Source: an uncultured Oxalobacteraceae bacterium (lineage in GTDB: Bacteria; Pseudomonadota; Gammaproteobacteria; Burkholderiales; Burkholderiaceae). From it: a stretch of 13,822 nt of DNA. Each line of letters begins with the position of its first letter. Positions within the stretch are counted from its first letter, which is position 1. The stretch covers positions 1 to 13,822 of the forward strand of contig CAMLDH010000076.1 of NCBI GenBank assembly GCA_946478765.1. The letters are read 5' to 3'. Below, piece by piece: positions 6,816 to 13,453 of this stretch. A program made the translations under genes and the position numbers. The notes under the pieces are model-generated. The model was given only the letters and a program-made list of their open reading frames with translations. It had not been told where the DNA came from and searched no databases.

Positions 6816-7070
6816 TCAAGCAGCGACTTTCTTGCCAGCTTCGCTGACCAGACGCGCAACGGTCGGCGACAACTGTGCGCCTACGCCTTGCCAGTAAGAC
6901 AGACGATCTTGCACAATGCGGAAGCCTTCCTCTGCACCGGAAGCAACCGGATTGTAAAAACCGATGCGCTCGATAAAGCGACCGTCGCGGCGATTGCGCG
7001 AATCAGTGGCAACGATGTTGTAGAAAGGGCGCTTTTTTGCACCACCACGAGCTAAACGAATAACGACCAT
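6816..7070 (-). CDS. rpsP: 30S ribosomal protein S16
   Basis: The protein has 84 residues and belongs to the small ribosomal subunit. The sequence [20 protein letters not shown] is diagnostic, followed by [20 protein letters not shown] and a C-terminus with [18 protein letters not shown]. The ATG at 7068-7070 is preceded by TTGGAAATATT, giving a GGAA-type ribosome-binding site; a longer frame starting at 7112 would begin inside the promoter -10 and is rejected. It is the first gene of the rpsP-rimM-trmD-rplS operon, with a good promoter directly upstream. Confidence 0.97.
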   Translation of the reverse strand: MVVIRLARGGAKKRPFYNIVATDSRNRRDGRFIERIGFYNPVASGAEEGFRIVQDRLSYWQGVGAQLSPTVARLVSEAGKKVAA

Positions 7071-7111
7071 AATATTTCCAATAAGTGTTTCGAACACGGA
7101 AAAAGCCGGCA

Positions 7112-7141
7112 ATTATAGCGCGGTTTTCCGGCAAGCCGCAA
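7112..7141 (-). promoter_or_regulatory. Promoter of the rpsP-rimM-trmD-rplS operon
   Basis: On the minus strand: -35 TTGCGG (7136-7141), an 18-base spacer and a perfect -10 TATAAT (7112-7117), with a GC-rich stretch just after the -10. The rpsP ATG follows 41 bases downstream of the -10. Confidence 0.7.
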
Positions 7142-7396
7142 GGCGCATGACAAGCCGTGCAATCCGCCTCTCTGCACCTATCCGGCATCTCCCTCGCCGT
7201 ACCGCATATTCGCCCGCCGAGGCAAATCATCGACAACAACAAGACTGCTACACTGTCGGCGGTTCGATCCAGCCAGCACAGATAATCGATTATTATTCAT
7301 ACTCCATATAGTATGCAAATAACATATAGATAAATAAATGAAAAACTTGCTATTTTTTCATATACTCCCATCATCACCTTTATAAATCGATGCAAT
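7142..7396. other. Divergent intergenic region between rpsP and the TM2 gene, with AT-rich palindromes
   Basis: No gene is seen here. The half near rpsP is GC-rich and featureless. The half near the TM2 gene (about 7280-7390) is strongly AT-rich and contains a 12-bp perfect palindrome ATAATCGATTAT (7282-7293) followed by CATACT-CCATAT-AGTATG (7298-7315). These could be regulator sites or simply part of an AT-rich upstream region. I could not fix a -35/-10 pair for the TM2 gene. Confidence 0.4.
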
Positions 7397-7813
7397 ATGG
7401 CCAGCGCGCACAAGAACAAGACCCTCGCAACTTTCCTGGCCAGCGTATTCGGCGGCATAGGCGCGCATCGATTTTATTTGTACGGAAGCAAAGATTTCTG
7501 GGCTTGGGCGCACTTTCTGACGGCACCGATCTCGGTATTGGCAGTCGCATTCGGTGCAGACCGCCCCGCCATTTTCCTGGCAAGCCTGTTTATTTTCTCG
7601 ATACTGACCGGCTTCATTGAAGCGCTTGTCATTGGATTAACGTCGGATGACAAGTGGGATGCCTTGCATAATCATCATTCTGGCCGGCAATCCGATTCCG
7701 GCTGGCCTCTTGCGCTCTTGCTGGTACTTACCGTCGGCGTGGGCGCGGTGGCGTTGATTGCCATGATTGCCCGAACGTTCGACCTGCTGTATACCGGCGG
7801 CGCTTACGGCTGA
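7397..7813 (+). CDS. TM2-domain membrane protein
   Basis: A small membrane protein of 138 residues. The N-terminal third has the TM2-domain pattern: a first helix with LATFLASVFGGIGAHRFYLY (residues 10-29), including the conserved GxxGxHRFYLG-like turn, then a second helix around 35-55. Two further hydrophobic segments lie near 58-80 and 102-125, so about four helices are expected. A His-rich loop (HNHHSGRQSDSG) lies near residues 91-102. The function of bacterial TM2 proteins is generally unknown. The ATG at 7397 has no clear Shine-Dalgarno sequence; another ATG at 7390 is in a different frame. It is the only intact plus-strand gene in the window, transcribed away from rpsP and convergent with the DUF1059 gene. 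Confidence 0.85.
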   Translation: MASAHKNKTLATFLASVFGGIGAHRFYLYGSKDFWAWAHFLTAPISVLAVAFGADRPAIFLASLFIFSILTGFIEALVIGLTSDDKWDALHNHHSGRQSDSGWPLALLLVLTVGVGAVALIAMIARTFDLLYTGGAYG

Positions 7814-7823
7814 TCCGCAGTTG

Positions 7824-7873
7824 CCGCATCGCGCATGCGGGAGATGCTCAAGGTTGAGCCGCCCAAGAGCATC
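7824..7873 (+). terminator. Stem-loop cluster after the TM2 gene, possible terminator
   Basis: Ten bases after the TM2 stop comes a hairpin CCGCAT-CGCGC-ATGCGG (7824-7840), then a second pair GATGCTC (7843-7849) / GAGCATC (7867-7873). The alternative fold GCTCAA-GG-TTGAGC overlaps the latter. No T-run follows, so intrinsic termination is doubtful. Its place between convergent genes suggests a 3'-end role. Confidence 0.3.
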
Positions 7874-7939
7874 ATCCTGAGACCCAGCCCGACAAAAAAT
7901 GCCGGCGCGCGTCTATATATTCTCTCCCTTCATTTAACG

Positions 7940-8158
7940 TCACGCTGCCTGATGACGCGGACTCTCGATGGGCGGTGACCCCTCCTTGAACAATTGTTGC
8001 AATTGTTGCCGGAATTCCGGCGTATCTTCGTGCCGGTGTACCGACACAGCATGCTGCACTGCTGCCTCCAGCAACTCTTGCTCGGAGTCCGCGCATAACG
8101 CGACCGAACAATTCATTTCACTTGGATATTCGCGGCAATCGATATATTTACGGGCCAT
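7940..8158 (-). CDS. DUF1059 family small protein
   Basis: A soluble protein of 72 residues starting MARKYIDCREYPSEMNCSVA, which is typical of DUF1059, with conserved-looking cysteines at residues 8, 17 and 22. The middle ADSEQELLEAAVQHAVSVHR and the following DTPEFRQQLQQLFKEG match the family's helical part; the last dozen residues (SPPIESPRHQAA) look like a disordered extension. The function is unknown; the cysteines may bind metal, but that is a guess. The ATG at 8156-8158 has a strong GGAGG site 6 bases upstream, which rules out the longer version starting at 8191. It has its own promoter and is separate from the DUF4864 gene behind it. Confidence 0.88.
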   Translation of the reverse strand: MARKYIDCREYPSEMNCSVALCADSEQELLEAAVQHAVSVHRHEDTPEFRQQLQQLFKEGSPPIESPRHQAA

Positions 8159-8252
8159 GGTAGCCTCCAGAAATAAGACGGCGATACACACTGCAATCAG
8201 ATGAAGAACATCTTGGTCTGTTCCCCCATCGTGACACAGCCCTCGTCATCAA

Positions 8253-8281
8253 CTTATAAACAATGAAATTTGCAGTATCAA
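8253..8281 (-). promoter_or_regulatory. Sigma-70 promoter of the DUF1059 gene
   Basis: On the minus strand: -35 TTGATA (8276-8281), a 17-base spacer and -10 TATAAG (8253-8258). Each hexamer differs from consensus by one base, making this one of the best promoter matches in the window. The transcript would have a leader of roughly 85-90 bases before the ATG at 8158. Confidence 0.6.
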
Positions 8282-8321
8282 TGCTCTTGCAGTAACAAAG
8301 TAATGCTGCTTTTGCACGGGC

Positions 8322-8762
8322 TTACACTGACACACTTGTGGTCTGCAGTAATTGGCAGCCATCTATTTTCCAATTGCCATCCGCCTCTCGTTGCATCTTG
8401 AAAATAGCAACCCACACGTGGTTATCGCGGTCGGTTACGCGGACCATTTGAATGGTGTTGCCATCAATTACTTCGGGATCGGAATATATGGCACGCCGAT
8501 GGCGATAAATAGGCTCGTACTCTTCCTTGATCATGCGCAGGAAATCGTCGGCGCTGCCGATGAGCGATCGCGTCTCTGCTGTTGCCAATGCAAATGCTCT
8601 TGCGGCGTCATCTTCGGCAAAGGCATTCAATTGCGACTGCACGACGGTTTGGATAGCTTTTGCATCGACATCATCGATTGATGCCGCCATTACACCGTTC
8701 GTCCAGCATGGCATTCCTAGTCCAAGCAGCAGACTCATGATTACCAACCATCTGCGTTTCAT
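8322..8762 (-). CDS. Secreted DUF4864 domain-containing protein
   Basis: A 146-residue exported protein. The N-terminus (MKRRWLVIMSLLLGLGMPCW) is a Sec signal peptide with likely cleavage near VMAA-SIDD around residue 27. The mature part resembles DUF4864 proteins: IQTVVQSQLNAFAEDDAARA, FALATAETRSLIGSADDFLR and a C-terminal sheet region with HVWVAIFKMQREADGNWKID. The NTF2/cystatin-like fold usually suggested for such domains is family inference. The function is unknown. The ATG at 8760-8762 has a GGAGG site 8 bases upstream, which decides against a longer frame reaching 8918. A TATACT -10 candidate lies at 8796-8801 (minus strand) without a good -35. It follows the acyl-CoA dehydrogenase terminator, so it is transcribed separately. 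Confidence 0.82.
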   Translation of the reverse strand: MKRRWLVIMSLLLGLGMPCWTNGVMAASIDDVDAKAIQTVVQSQLNAFAEDDAARAFALATAETRSLIGSADDFLRMIKEEYEPIYRHRRAIYSDPEVIDGNTIQMVRVTDRDNHVWVAIFKMQREADGNWKIDGCQLLQTTSVSV

Positions 8763-8850
8763 GATCGGCCTCCGACATGAAGACGTATTAAATTCAGTAT
8801 AAAGTGGATTGCGAGGCGGGCGAGAATATCCGCGACAGCGAATGACATTT

Positions 8851-8936
8851 CGCAAAATGGGGAGTGGTAGTGCAAGCCTGCGTGCCTGCAACGCCAATGT
8901 AGACGCGGAGGCTTGCACTACTGTCGGGATTTTGCG
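8851..8936. repeat. 86-bp inverted-repeat (REP-like) element
   Basis: The outer arms CGCAAAAT (8851-8858) and ATTTTGCG (8929-8936) are perfect complements. Inside them are perfect 13-bp arms GTAGTGCAAGCCT (8867-8879) and AGGCTTGCACTAC (8909-8921) around a 29-base centre. The two arm pairs are separated by non-pairing bases of equal length on each side, so the whole can form a long bulged hairpin. It lies between the acyl-CoA dehydrogenase terminator and the DUF4864 promoter region and encodes nothing. It looks like an extragenic palindromic repeat or tiny miniature element; copy number elsewhere is unknown. Confidence 0.6.
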
Positions 8937-8952
8937 TTGGCCTTGCTGGAAT

Positions 8953-8978
8953 AAAAAAGGCAGCCCGCAGGCTGCCTT
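8953..8978 (-). terminator. Rho-independent terminator of the acyl-CoA dehydrogenase gene
   Basis: A perfect 9-bp stem AAGGCAGCC / GGCTGCCTT (8957-8965, 8970-8978) with loop CGCA, followed on the minus strand by six T's (complement of 8953-8958). It lies about 22 bases after the dehydrogenase stop. Confidence 0.9.
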
Positions 8979-9000
8979 TGATGATGACGCTGAAACGTCG

Positions 9001-10791
9001 TCAGAATTGATCTTCCGTCAGCGCCAATACCCCCGCACTGCCTTCGACAATCGCCGCGCGATAGCCGGATGCCTGCGACAGAATGTGATCGGCAAAGAAG
9101 CGCGCCGTGGCAATCTTGGCCTGATAAAACCTGGCATCGCCTTCTGCTGCCTTCAACTTCCGGTCTGCAACCAGTGCAGCTCGCGCCATTTGCCAGCCGC
9201 CCAATACGACGCCGGCGAGCTTTAGATACAACACGCTGCCTGCGAACACGCCCTTGATATCGGACTTGGTGTTGGCCACGACAAAATTGATGACTTCTTC
9301 CAACGCTTTCGAGCCGGCGGCAAGCCGGTTGCGAATCACTGCCAGATCGCCCGAGGCATAGGATGCGAGATCCGCTTCCGTCTTACGCACTTGCGCGAGG
9401 ATGCCTTTTGCTGTGGCGCCGCTATCGCGCACCGTTTTGCGGCCGACCAGGTCGTTCGCCTGAATCGCGGTCGTACCTTCGTAAATCGTCAGAATGCGCG
9501 CATCGCGATAGTGCTGCGCCGCACCGGTTTCTTCAATGAAGCCCATGCCGCCGTGAATCTGCACGCCGGTCGATGCGACATCGATCGACATTTCGGTCGA
9601 CCAGCCTTTGATCACCGGCACCATGTATTCATAGAATGCCTGGTTCGCCTTGCGCATTGCTGCATCCGCATGATGGTGCGCAGCATCGAACGCCGCCGCC
9701 GTCACATACGCAAGCGCGCGCGCGCCTTCGGTTTGCGCGCGCATCGACATCAGCATGCGGCGCACGTCCGGCTGATGAATGATCGCCACCGGACCGGCTG
9801 AACCGGCCAGGTCGCGCGACTGCACGCGGTCTTTCGCGTATTGCACCGCCTTCTGGTACGCGCGTTCGGCCACGCCGATGCCTTGCATGCCGACCGCAAA
9901 ACGCGCGGCATTCATCATGATGAACATGTATTCGAGGCCGCGATTTTCTTCGCCGACCAGCGTGCCGATAGCGCCGCCGTGATCACCGAATTGCAATACC
10001 GCAGTCGGGCTGGCCTTGATGCCGAGCTTGTGTTCGATCGATACGCAGTGCGCGTCGTTGCGCGCGCCGAGCGAACCATCCGCGTTGACCAGAAACTTCG
10101 GCACCACAAACAGCGAAATGCCTTTGACGCCTTCCGGCGCGGTCGGCGTACGGGCCAGCACAAGGTGAACGATGTTCTCCGCCATGTCGTGCTCGCCATA
10201 CGTGATGAAAATCTTGGTGCCGAAAATTTTGAAAGTGCCGTCTTCCTGCGGCACTGCGCGCGAGCGCACCAGCGCCAGGTCGGAGCCGGCTTGCGGCTCG
10301 GTCAGATTCATCGTGCCGGTCCATTTGCCGGAGATCAGGTGCGGTAGATAGGTGTGCTTCTGCTCATCGGTACCGGCCGTCATCAATGCCTCGATCGCGC
10401 CATCGGTCAGCAATGGACACAATGCAAACGACAAGCTGCCGGAATTGAGCATCTCGATACAGGGTGTCGCTACCAGCTTCGGCAAGCCCTGGCCGCCAAA
10501 ATCGACTGGATGCTGCACACCTTGCCACCCCGCTTCGCCGAATGCCTTGAATGCCTCTTTAAAACCTTTGCTGGTGGTGACCTTGCCGTCGTGCCAGTGG
10601 CTCGGCTCCTTGTCGCCGGTGAAGTTAAGCGGCGCGACTACTTCTTCGCAAAACTTCGCATTTTCTTCCAGCACCGCTTCCACGGTTTCCGGTGTGGCGT
10701 CTTCGCAGCCGGGCATAGCATTCACTTCGGTCAATCCTGCCAGTTCATTGAGCACGAACAGCATGTCTTTCAGCGGGGCGGTGTAGCGCAT
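9001..10791 (-). CDS. Acyl-CoA dehydrogenase (DmdC/FadE-like, long form with C-terminal extension)
   Basis: A 596-residue FAD-dependent dehydrogenase that introduces the alpha-beta double bond into an acyl-CoA and passes electrons to the electron transfer flavoprotein. The start MRYTAPLKDMLFVLNELAGL is typical of the roughly 600-residue group that includes 3-methylmercaptopropionyl-CoA dehydrogenase-like enzymes. Visible parts are the FAD/substrate signature NLTEPQAGSDLALVRSRA near 162-179, KIFITYGEHD near 193-202, the C-terminal helical signature GGMGFIEETGAAQHYRDARI near 414-433, and IYEGTTAIQANDL near 436-448, whose Glu438 is the likely catalytic base. The acyl-CoA dehydrogenase C-terminal extension follows. 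The ATG at 10789-10791 has a GGGAG site about 7 bases upstream; the frame further upstream runs through a hairpin and is not coding. It lies downstream of etfBA on the same strand, its electron acceptors. The exact substrate cannot be read from sequence. Confidence 0.93.
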   Translation of the reverse strand: MRYTAPLKDMLFVLNELAGLTEVNAMPGCEDATPETVEAVLEENAKFCEEVVAPLNFTGDKEPSHWHDGKVTTSKGFKEAFKAFGEAGWQGVQHPVDFGGQGLPKLVATPCIEMLNSGSLSFALCPLLTDGAIEALMTAGTDEQKHTYLPHLISGKWTGTMNLTEPQAGSDLALVRSRAVPQEDGTFKIFGTKIFITYGEHDMAENIVHLVLARTPTAPEGVKGISLFVVPKFLVNADGSLGARNDAHCVSIEHKLGIKASPTAVLQFGDHGGAIGTLVGEENRGLEYMFIMMNAARFAVGMQGIGVAERAYQKAVQYAKDRVQSRDLAGSAGPVAIIHQPDVRRMLMSMRAQTEGARALAYVTAAAFDAAHHHADAAMRKANQAFYEYMVPVIKGWSTEMSIDVASTGVQIHGGMGFIEETGAAQHYRDARILTIYEGTTAIQANDLVGRKTVRDSGATAKGILAQVRKTEADLASYASGDLAVIRNRLAAGSKALEEVINFVVANTKSDIKGVFAGSVLYLKLAGVVLGGWQMARAALVADRKLKAAEGDARFYQAKIATARFFADHILSQASGYRAAIVEGSAGVLALTEDQF

Positions 10792-10802
10792 TTGATACTC
10801 CC

Positions 10803-10887
10803 AAAAAAAATGGACAGGCTTTGCGGCATTGTCGTTGATGACCTTAAAAATCCTGTCAATCCCACGACAAATCCGCAAATCCTGTCC
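10803..10887 (-). terminator. Terminator/attenuator-like stem between etfA and the acyl-CoA dehydrogenase
   Basis: The 24-base arms at 10812-10835 and 10864-10887 are complementary at 21 of 24 positions (minus strand GGACAGGATTTGCGG... pairing with ...CCGCAAAGCCTGTCC), around a 28-base loop. On the minus strand the stem is followed by A and eight T's (complement of 10803-10810), then directly by the GGGAG ribosome-binding site of the dehydrogenase. It has the form of an intrinsic terminator placed inside the gene cluster, so it may reduce readthrough from etfBA. Confidence 0.6.
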
Positions 10888-10916
10888 GTTATTTTTCCAA
10901 ATTACGATTGTCTTTT

Positions 10917-11846
10917 TTAGCCCAGTTCGGAAACGAGCTGCGGCACCACTTCAAACAGATCGCCCACGATGCCGTAATCGGCTACCGAGAAAATCGGCGC
11001 TTCCGGATCCTTGTTGACCGCAACGATCACCTTCGAATCCTTCATGCCGGCCAGATGCTGGATCGCGCCGGAAATACCGACCGCGATGTACAGTTGCGGC
11101 GCGACGATCTTGCCGGTCTGGCCGACTTGCCAGTCGTTCGGCACGAAGCCGGCGTCGACGGCCGCGCGCGACGCGCCCATTGCGGCGCCGAGTTTGTCCG
11201 CCAGCGGCTCCAGAATCTTGAAGTTGTCGCCCGAACCCATGCCGCGACCGCCGGAGACGATCACTTTGGCAGCGGTCAATTCCGGACGGTCGGATTTGGC
11301 CAGCTCACGCGATACGAATGCCGATAGGCCGGAGTCGGCAACCGCGGCAACCGTTTCGACGGCAGCGGAACCGCCGGTGGCGGCAGCGTCGAAGCCGGTG
11401 GTGCGCACGGTGATGACCTTGACCGCATCGGTCGATTGCACGGTGGCGATCGCATTGCCGGCGTAGATCGGACGCTCGAAGGTATCGGGTGCATCGACCT
11501 TGGTGATTTCCGAGATTTGACCGACATCCAGCTTGGCGGCGACGCGCGGCGCGATGTTCTTGCCGTAGGCGGTTGCCGGCGCCAGGATATGCGAATAGCC
11601 GTCGGCCAGCGCAAGTACCTGCGCAGCGACGTTTTCTGCGAGGCCGTCCGCAAACTGCGCGGCATCGGCCACCAGTACCTTGGCGACGCCGGCAGTTTTC
11701 GCGGCCGCTTCGGCAGCGGCGCCGCAGTTGTGTCCGGCGACGAGGATGTGGACGTCGCCGCCGCATTGCGCGGCAGCGGTAACGGTATTGAAGGTGCTTC
11801 CTTTTAACGACGCGTTGTCGTGTTCAGCAATGACGAGTACGGCCAT
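10917..11846 (-). CDS. etfA: Electron transfer flavoprotein alpha subunit
   Basis: A 309-residue soluble subunit that carries FAD and, with EtfB, takes electrons from acyl-CoA dehydrogenases and hands them to ETF-ubiquinone oxidoreductase. The N-terminal Rossmann-like domain starts [20 protein letters not shown]. The C-terminal FAD domain has [42 protein letters not shown] and the EtfA signature [20 protein letters not shown], ending in IVAVN. Length is normal. The ATG at 11844-11846 has an AAAGGAA site about 8 bases upstream; a longer frame reaching 11957 would overlap etfB and is rejected. It follows etfB by 76 bases on the same strand. The gap has a small stem (TTGCC/GGCAA on the minus strand) but no T-run of note. 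Confidence 0.97.
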   Translation of the reverse strand: MAVLVIAEHDNASLKGSTFNTVTAAAQCGGDVHILVAGHNCGAAAEAAAKTAGVAKVLVADAAQFADGLAENVAAQVLALADGYSHILAPATAYGKNIAPRVAAKLDVGQISEITKVDAPDTFERPIYAGNAIATVQSTDAVKVITVRTTGFDAAATGGSAAVETVAAVADSGLSAFVSRELAKSDRPELTAAKVIVSGGRGMGSGDNFKILEPLADKLGAAMGASRAAVDAGFVPNDWQVGQTGKIVAPQLYIAVGISGAIQHLAGMKDSKVIVAVNKDPEAPIFSVADYGIVGDLFEVVPQLVSELG

Positions 11847-11922
11847 GATGGTTTCCTTTGAATTGCGGGACAGAGTCGAGACGCCGCAGTGCGGCCGATT
11901 GCCTGGTCCCGGCAAATAAAAT

Positions 11923-12672
11923 TTAGATGACTTTCGCTTCGTTCTTGAGTTTCGCAACCAGCGTCGCGACGTCCGGCACCTTGATCCCGGCGGAGCGCTT
12001 CGGCGGCTCGGCGACTTTCAGCGTCTTCAGGCGCGGCGTGACATCGACATCGAGATCGGCGGGCTTGAACACGTCGATCTGCTTTTTCTTGGCCTTCATG
12101 ATGTTCGGCAGCGTCACGTAACGCGGTTCGTTCAGGCGCAAGTCGGTGGTGACAATCGCCGGCAACGTCAGTGCAAGCGTTTCCAGGCCGCCGTCGACTT
12201 CGCGCGTGACCATCGCCTTGCCGTCTTCGATCACGACTTTGGAAGCGAACGTGGCTTGCGGCCAGCCGAGCAATGCAGCGAGCATCTGGCCGGTCTGGTT
12301 GCAGTCGTCGTCGATCGCCTGCTTGCCGAGAATGATCAGTTGGGGTTGCTCCTTGTCAGCCAGCGCTTTCAGCAGCTTGGCGACGGCCAACGGCTGCAGG
12401 TCGGCATCGGTGTCGACCAGGATGCCGCGATCGGCGCCGATTGCCATCGCAGTGCGCAGCGTTTCCTGGCATTGCGTGATGCCGCACGAGACCGCGATCA
12501 CTTCTGTGACTTTGCCGGTCTCTTTCAGGCGCATGGCTTCTTCGACGGCGATTTCGTCGAACGGGTTCATCGACATCTTGACGTTGGCGATATCGACGCC
12601 GGAACCGTCGGATTTCACGCGGACCTTGACGTTAAAGTCGACCACACGTTTGACTGGAACCAATACTTTCAT
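11923..12672 (-). CDS. etfB: Electron transfer flavoprotein beta subunit
   Basis: A 249-residue subunit that holds AMP and contributes the docking surface for dehydrogenases. It begins [20 protein letters not shown] and contains [36 protein letters not shown] and the EtfB signature [20 protein letters not shown] continuing into [19 protein letters not shown]. Length is normal. The ATG at 12670-12672 has an AAGGGCAGAG ribosome-binding stretch upstream. It heads the etfB-etfA-dehydrogenase cluster. A TATAAT at 12724-12729 (minus strand) and a 16-bp palindrome further upstream suggest a regulated promoter. Confidence 0.97.
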   Translation of the reverse strand: MKVLVPVKRVVDFNVKVRVKSDGSGVDIANVKMSMNPFDEIAVEEAMRLKETGKVTEVIAVSCGITQCQETLRTAMAIGADRGILVDTDADLQPLAVAKLLKALADKEQPQLIILGKQAIDDDCNQTGQMLAALLGWPQATFASKVVIEDGKAMVTREVDGGLETLALTLPAIVTTDLRLNEPRYVTLPNIMKAKKKQIDVFKPADLDVDVTPRLKTLKVAEPPKRSAGIKVPDVATLVAKLKNEAKVI

Positions 12673-12723
12673 AGCTCTGCCCTTGGAAAAATAACGAATT
12701 GACGTAAACGTAAACTAAACAGG

Positions 12724-12729
12724 ATTATA
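12724..12729 (-). promoter_or_regulatory. Putative -10 element of the etfBA promoter
   Basis: A perfect TATAAT on the minus strand, 51 bases upstream of the etfB ATG. No consensus -35 is found at the right spacing; CTGCGT is what stands there. That would suit an activator-dependent or weak promoter. Confidence 0.5.
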
Positions 12730-12757
12730 AGAGAGATTTTGCCGTCACGCAGAAATC

Positions 12758-12773
12758 TAGAACGATCGTTCTA
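12758..12773. promoter_or_regulatory. 16-bp perfect palindrome upstream of etfB, candidate operator
   Basis: TAGAACGATCGTTCTA is its own reverse complement. The AACGxxCGTT core resembles operators of TetR-family regulators, several of which control fatty-acid and acyl-CoA degradation genes. Its centre lies about 39 bases upstream of the -10, near position -50 of the presumed transcript. That location is usual for an activator but possible for a repressor acting on an unseen promoter. The regulator is not in this window. Confidence 0.45.
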
Positions 12774-12871
12774 TTTTAGGCATAAAGAATGCCCCCTAAA
12801 GGAATTTTATGGAAGACCAAGGCGGGAAATTCTCGGCGTCCGACCGGGCTAACGCGGACGTTACACAAGGC

Positions 12872-13105
12872 TTATTTGCGCTTCATGAAAAAGATGAATT
12901 CCCGGTTTTCCTCCGAATGCGCCAGCAGTGCATTGCCAGTCTGCTTCGCAAACGCCTGAAAATCGCGCACCGCGCCCGGATCGGTTGCCACCACACGCAA
13001 AACCTGGCCGCTGGTCATGTCGGCCAGCGCTTTTTTCGTCTTTAATATCGGCAATGGGCAATTCAGACCGCGGGCGTCCAGTTCTCTATGAAAATCCATG
13101 GTCAT
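12872..13105 (-). CDS. TusA/SirA-like sulfurtransferase-fold protein
   Basis: A 77-residue soluble protein of the TusA family. The signature LDARGLNCPLPILKTKKALA has the CPxP motif at residues 16-19 with the sulfur-carrying cysteine; TSGQVLRVVATDPGAVRDFQ follows and matches the second half of the fold. Members relay persulfide sulfur for tRNA thiolation, molybdenum cofactor or sulfur metabolism; which pathway applies here is not visible, so no symbol is given. The start is the ATG at 13103-13105 with a GAGA stretch upstream; the ATG two codons further is an alternative. It lies downstream of the truncated NUDIX gene and upstream of etfB. A run of seven G's (13127-13133) is in its leader. A weak stem GGCAT-AAAGA-ATGCC at 12779-12793 may help end its transcript. 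Confidence 0.9.
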   Translation of the reverse strand: MTMDFHRELDARGLNCPLPILKTKKALADMTSGQVLRVVATDPGAVRDFQAFAKQTGNALLAHSEENREFIFFMKRK

Positions 13106-13199
13106 GTTCTCGAATGAGAGGTAATTGGGGGGGTGTTCAAATTTTACCGCAAACGCGCCCCATTGGTGCGTCGCAACAAACTATTTATAAAATGTAACG

Positions 13200-13424
13200 C
13201 TATTGCGGCGTTGATGGCGTGGACCCCGGCCATTCCATGAATTCGACTGTCAAGCCGCGCGCCAGCAGGATTCTGCCTTCGACCTCGACCAGCGCCGCCA
13301 CTACGGGCAATGGGTTGTCCCAATGCGTCCAATGCCCGCTGGGGCAAGCGGCGCGCTCGCGCTCACCCTCGATCTTCAGGATGAGCGCAGACGCGCAGAT
13401 CGGACAGTATTTGTAGTCGGACAA
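13200..13424 (-). pseudogene. Truncated zinc-ribbon NUDIX hydrolase (Nudix box missing)
   Basis: The 74-residue frame starts MSDYKYCPICASALILKIEG, with CxxC at residues 7-10 and a further Cys/His group (ACPSGHW) that together look like the zinc ribbon of zinc-ribbon NUDIX hydrolases. It then has the first strands of the Nudix fold (NPLPVVAALVEVEGRILLAR). Normally a loop and the Nudix box follow, but here the frame reads EFMEWPGSTPSTPQ and stops at 13200. No Nudix box is found in any frame in the 95 bases left before tusA, so the C-terminal half appears deleted rather than frameshifted. The start is a TTG at 13422-13424, 29 bases after the alaS stop, without a clear ribosome-binding site. A residual zinc-ribbon peptide might still be made, but hydrolase activity is not expected. 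Confidence 0.7.
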
Positions 13425-13453
13425 TCGGATTTGCTTGTATCAGGCACGTTCGC

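Noticed and set aside
9391..10347. Several plus-strand open frames opposite the acyl-CoA dehydrogenase
   Set aside because: They are antisense shadows of a well-supported gene, with no recognisable domain and no ribosome-binding site.
11276..11807. Open frames in other frames and on the opposite strand over etfA, including Arg-rich ones
   Set aside because: The Arg-rich or His-rich sequence is an artefact of reading GC-rich codons out of frame; etfA is clear.
12146..12702. Plus-strand open frames of 182 and 148 codons opposite etfB
   Set aside because: They overlap etfB completely and mutually; etfB carries the family signature.
13127..13133. Run of seven G's in the tusA leader considered as a phase-variable tract
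   Set aside because: It is short, lies outside the coding sequence, and there is no second feature pointing to phase variation; a sequencing-length error is as likely.
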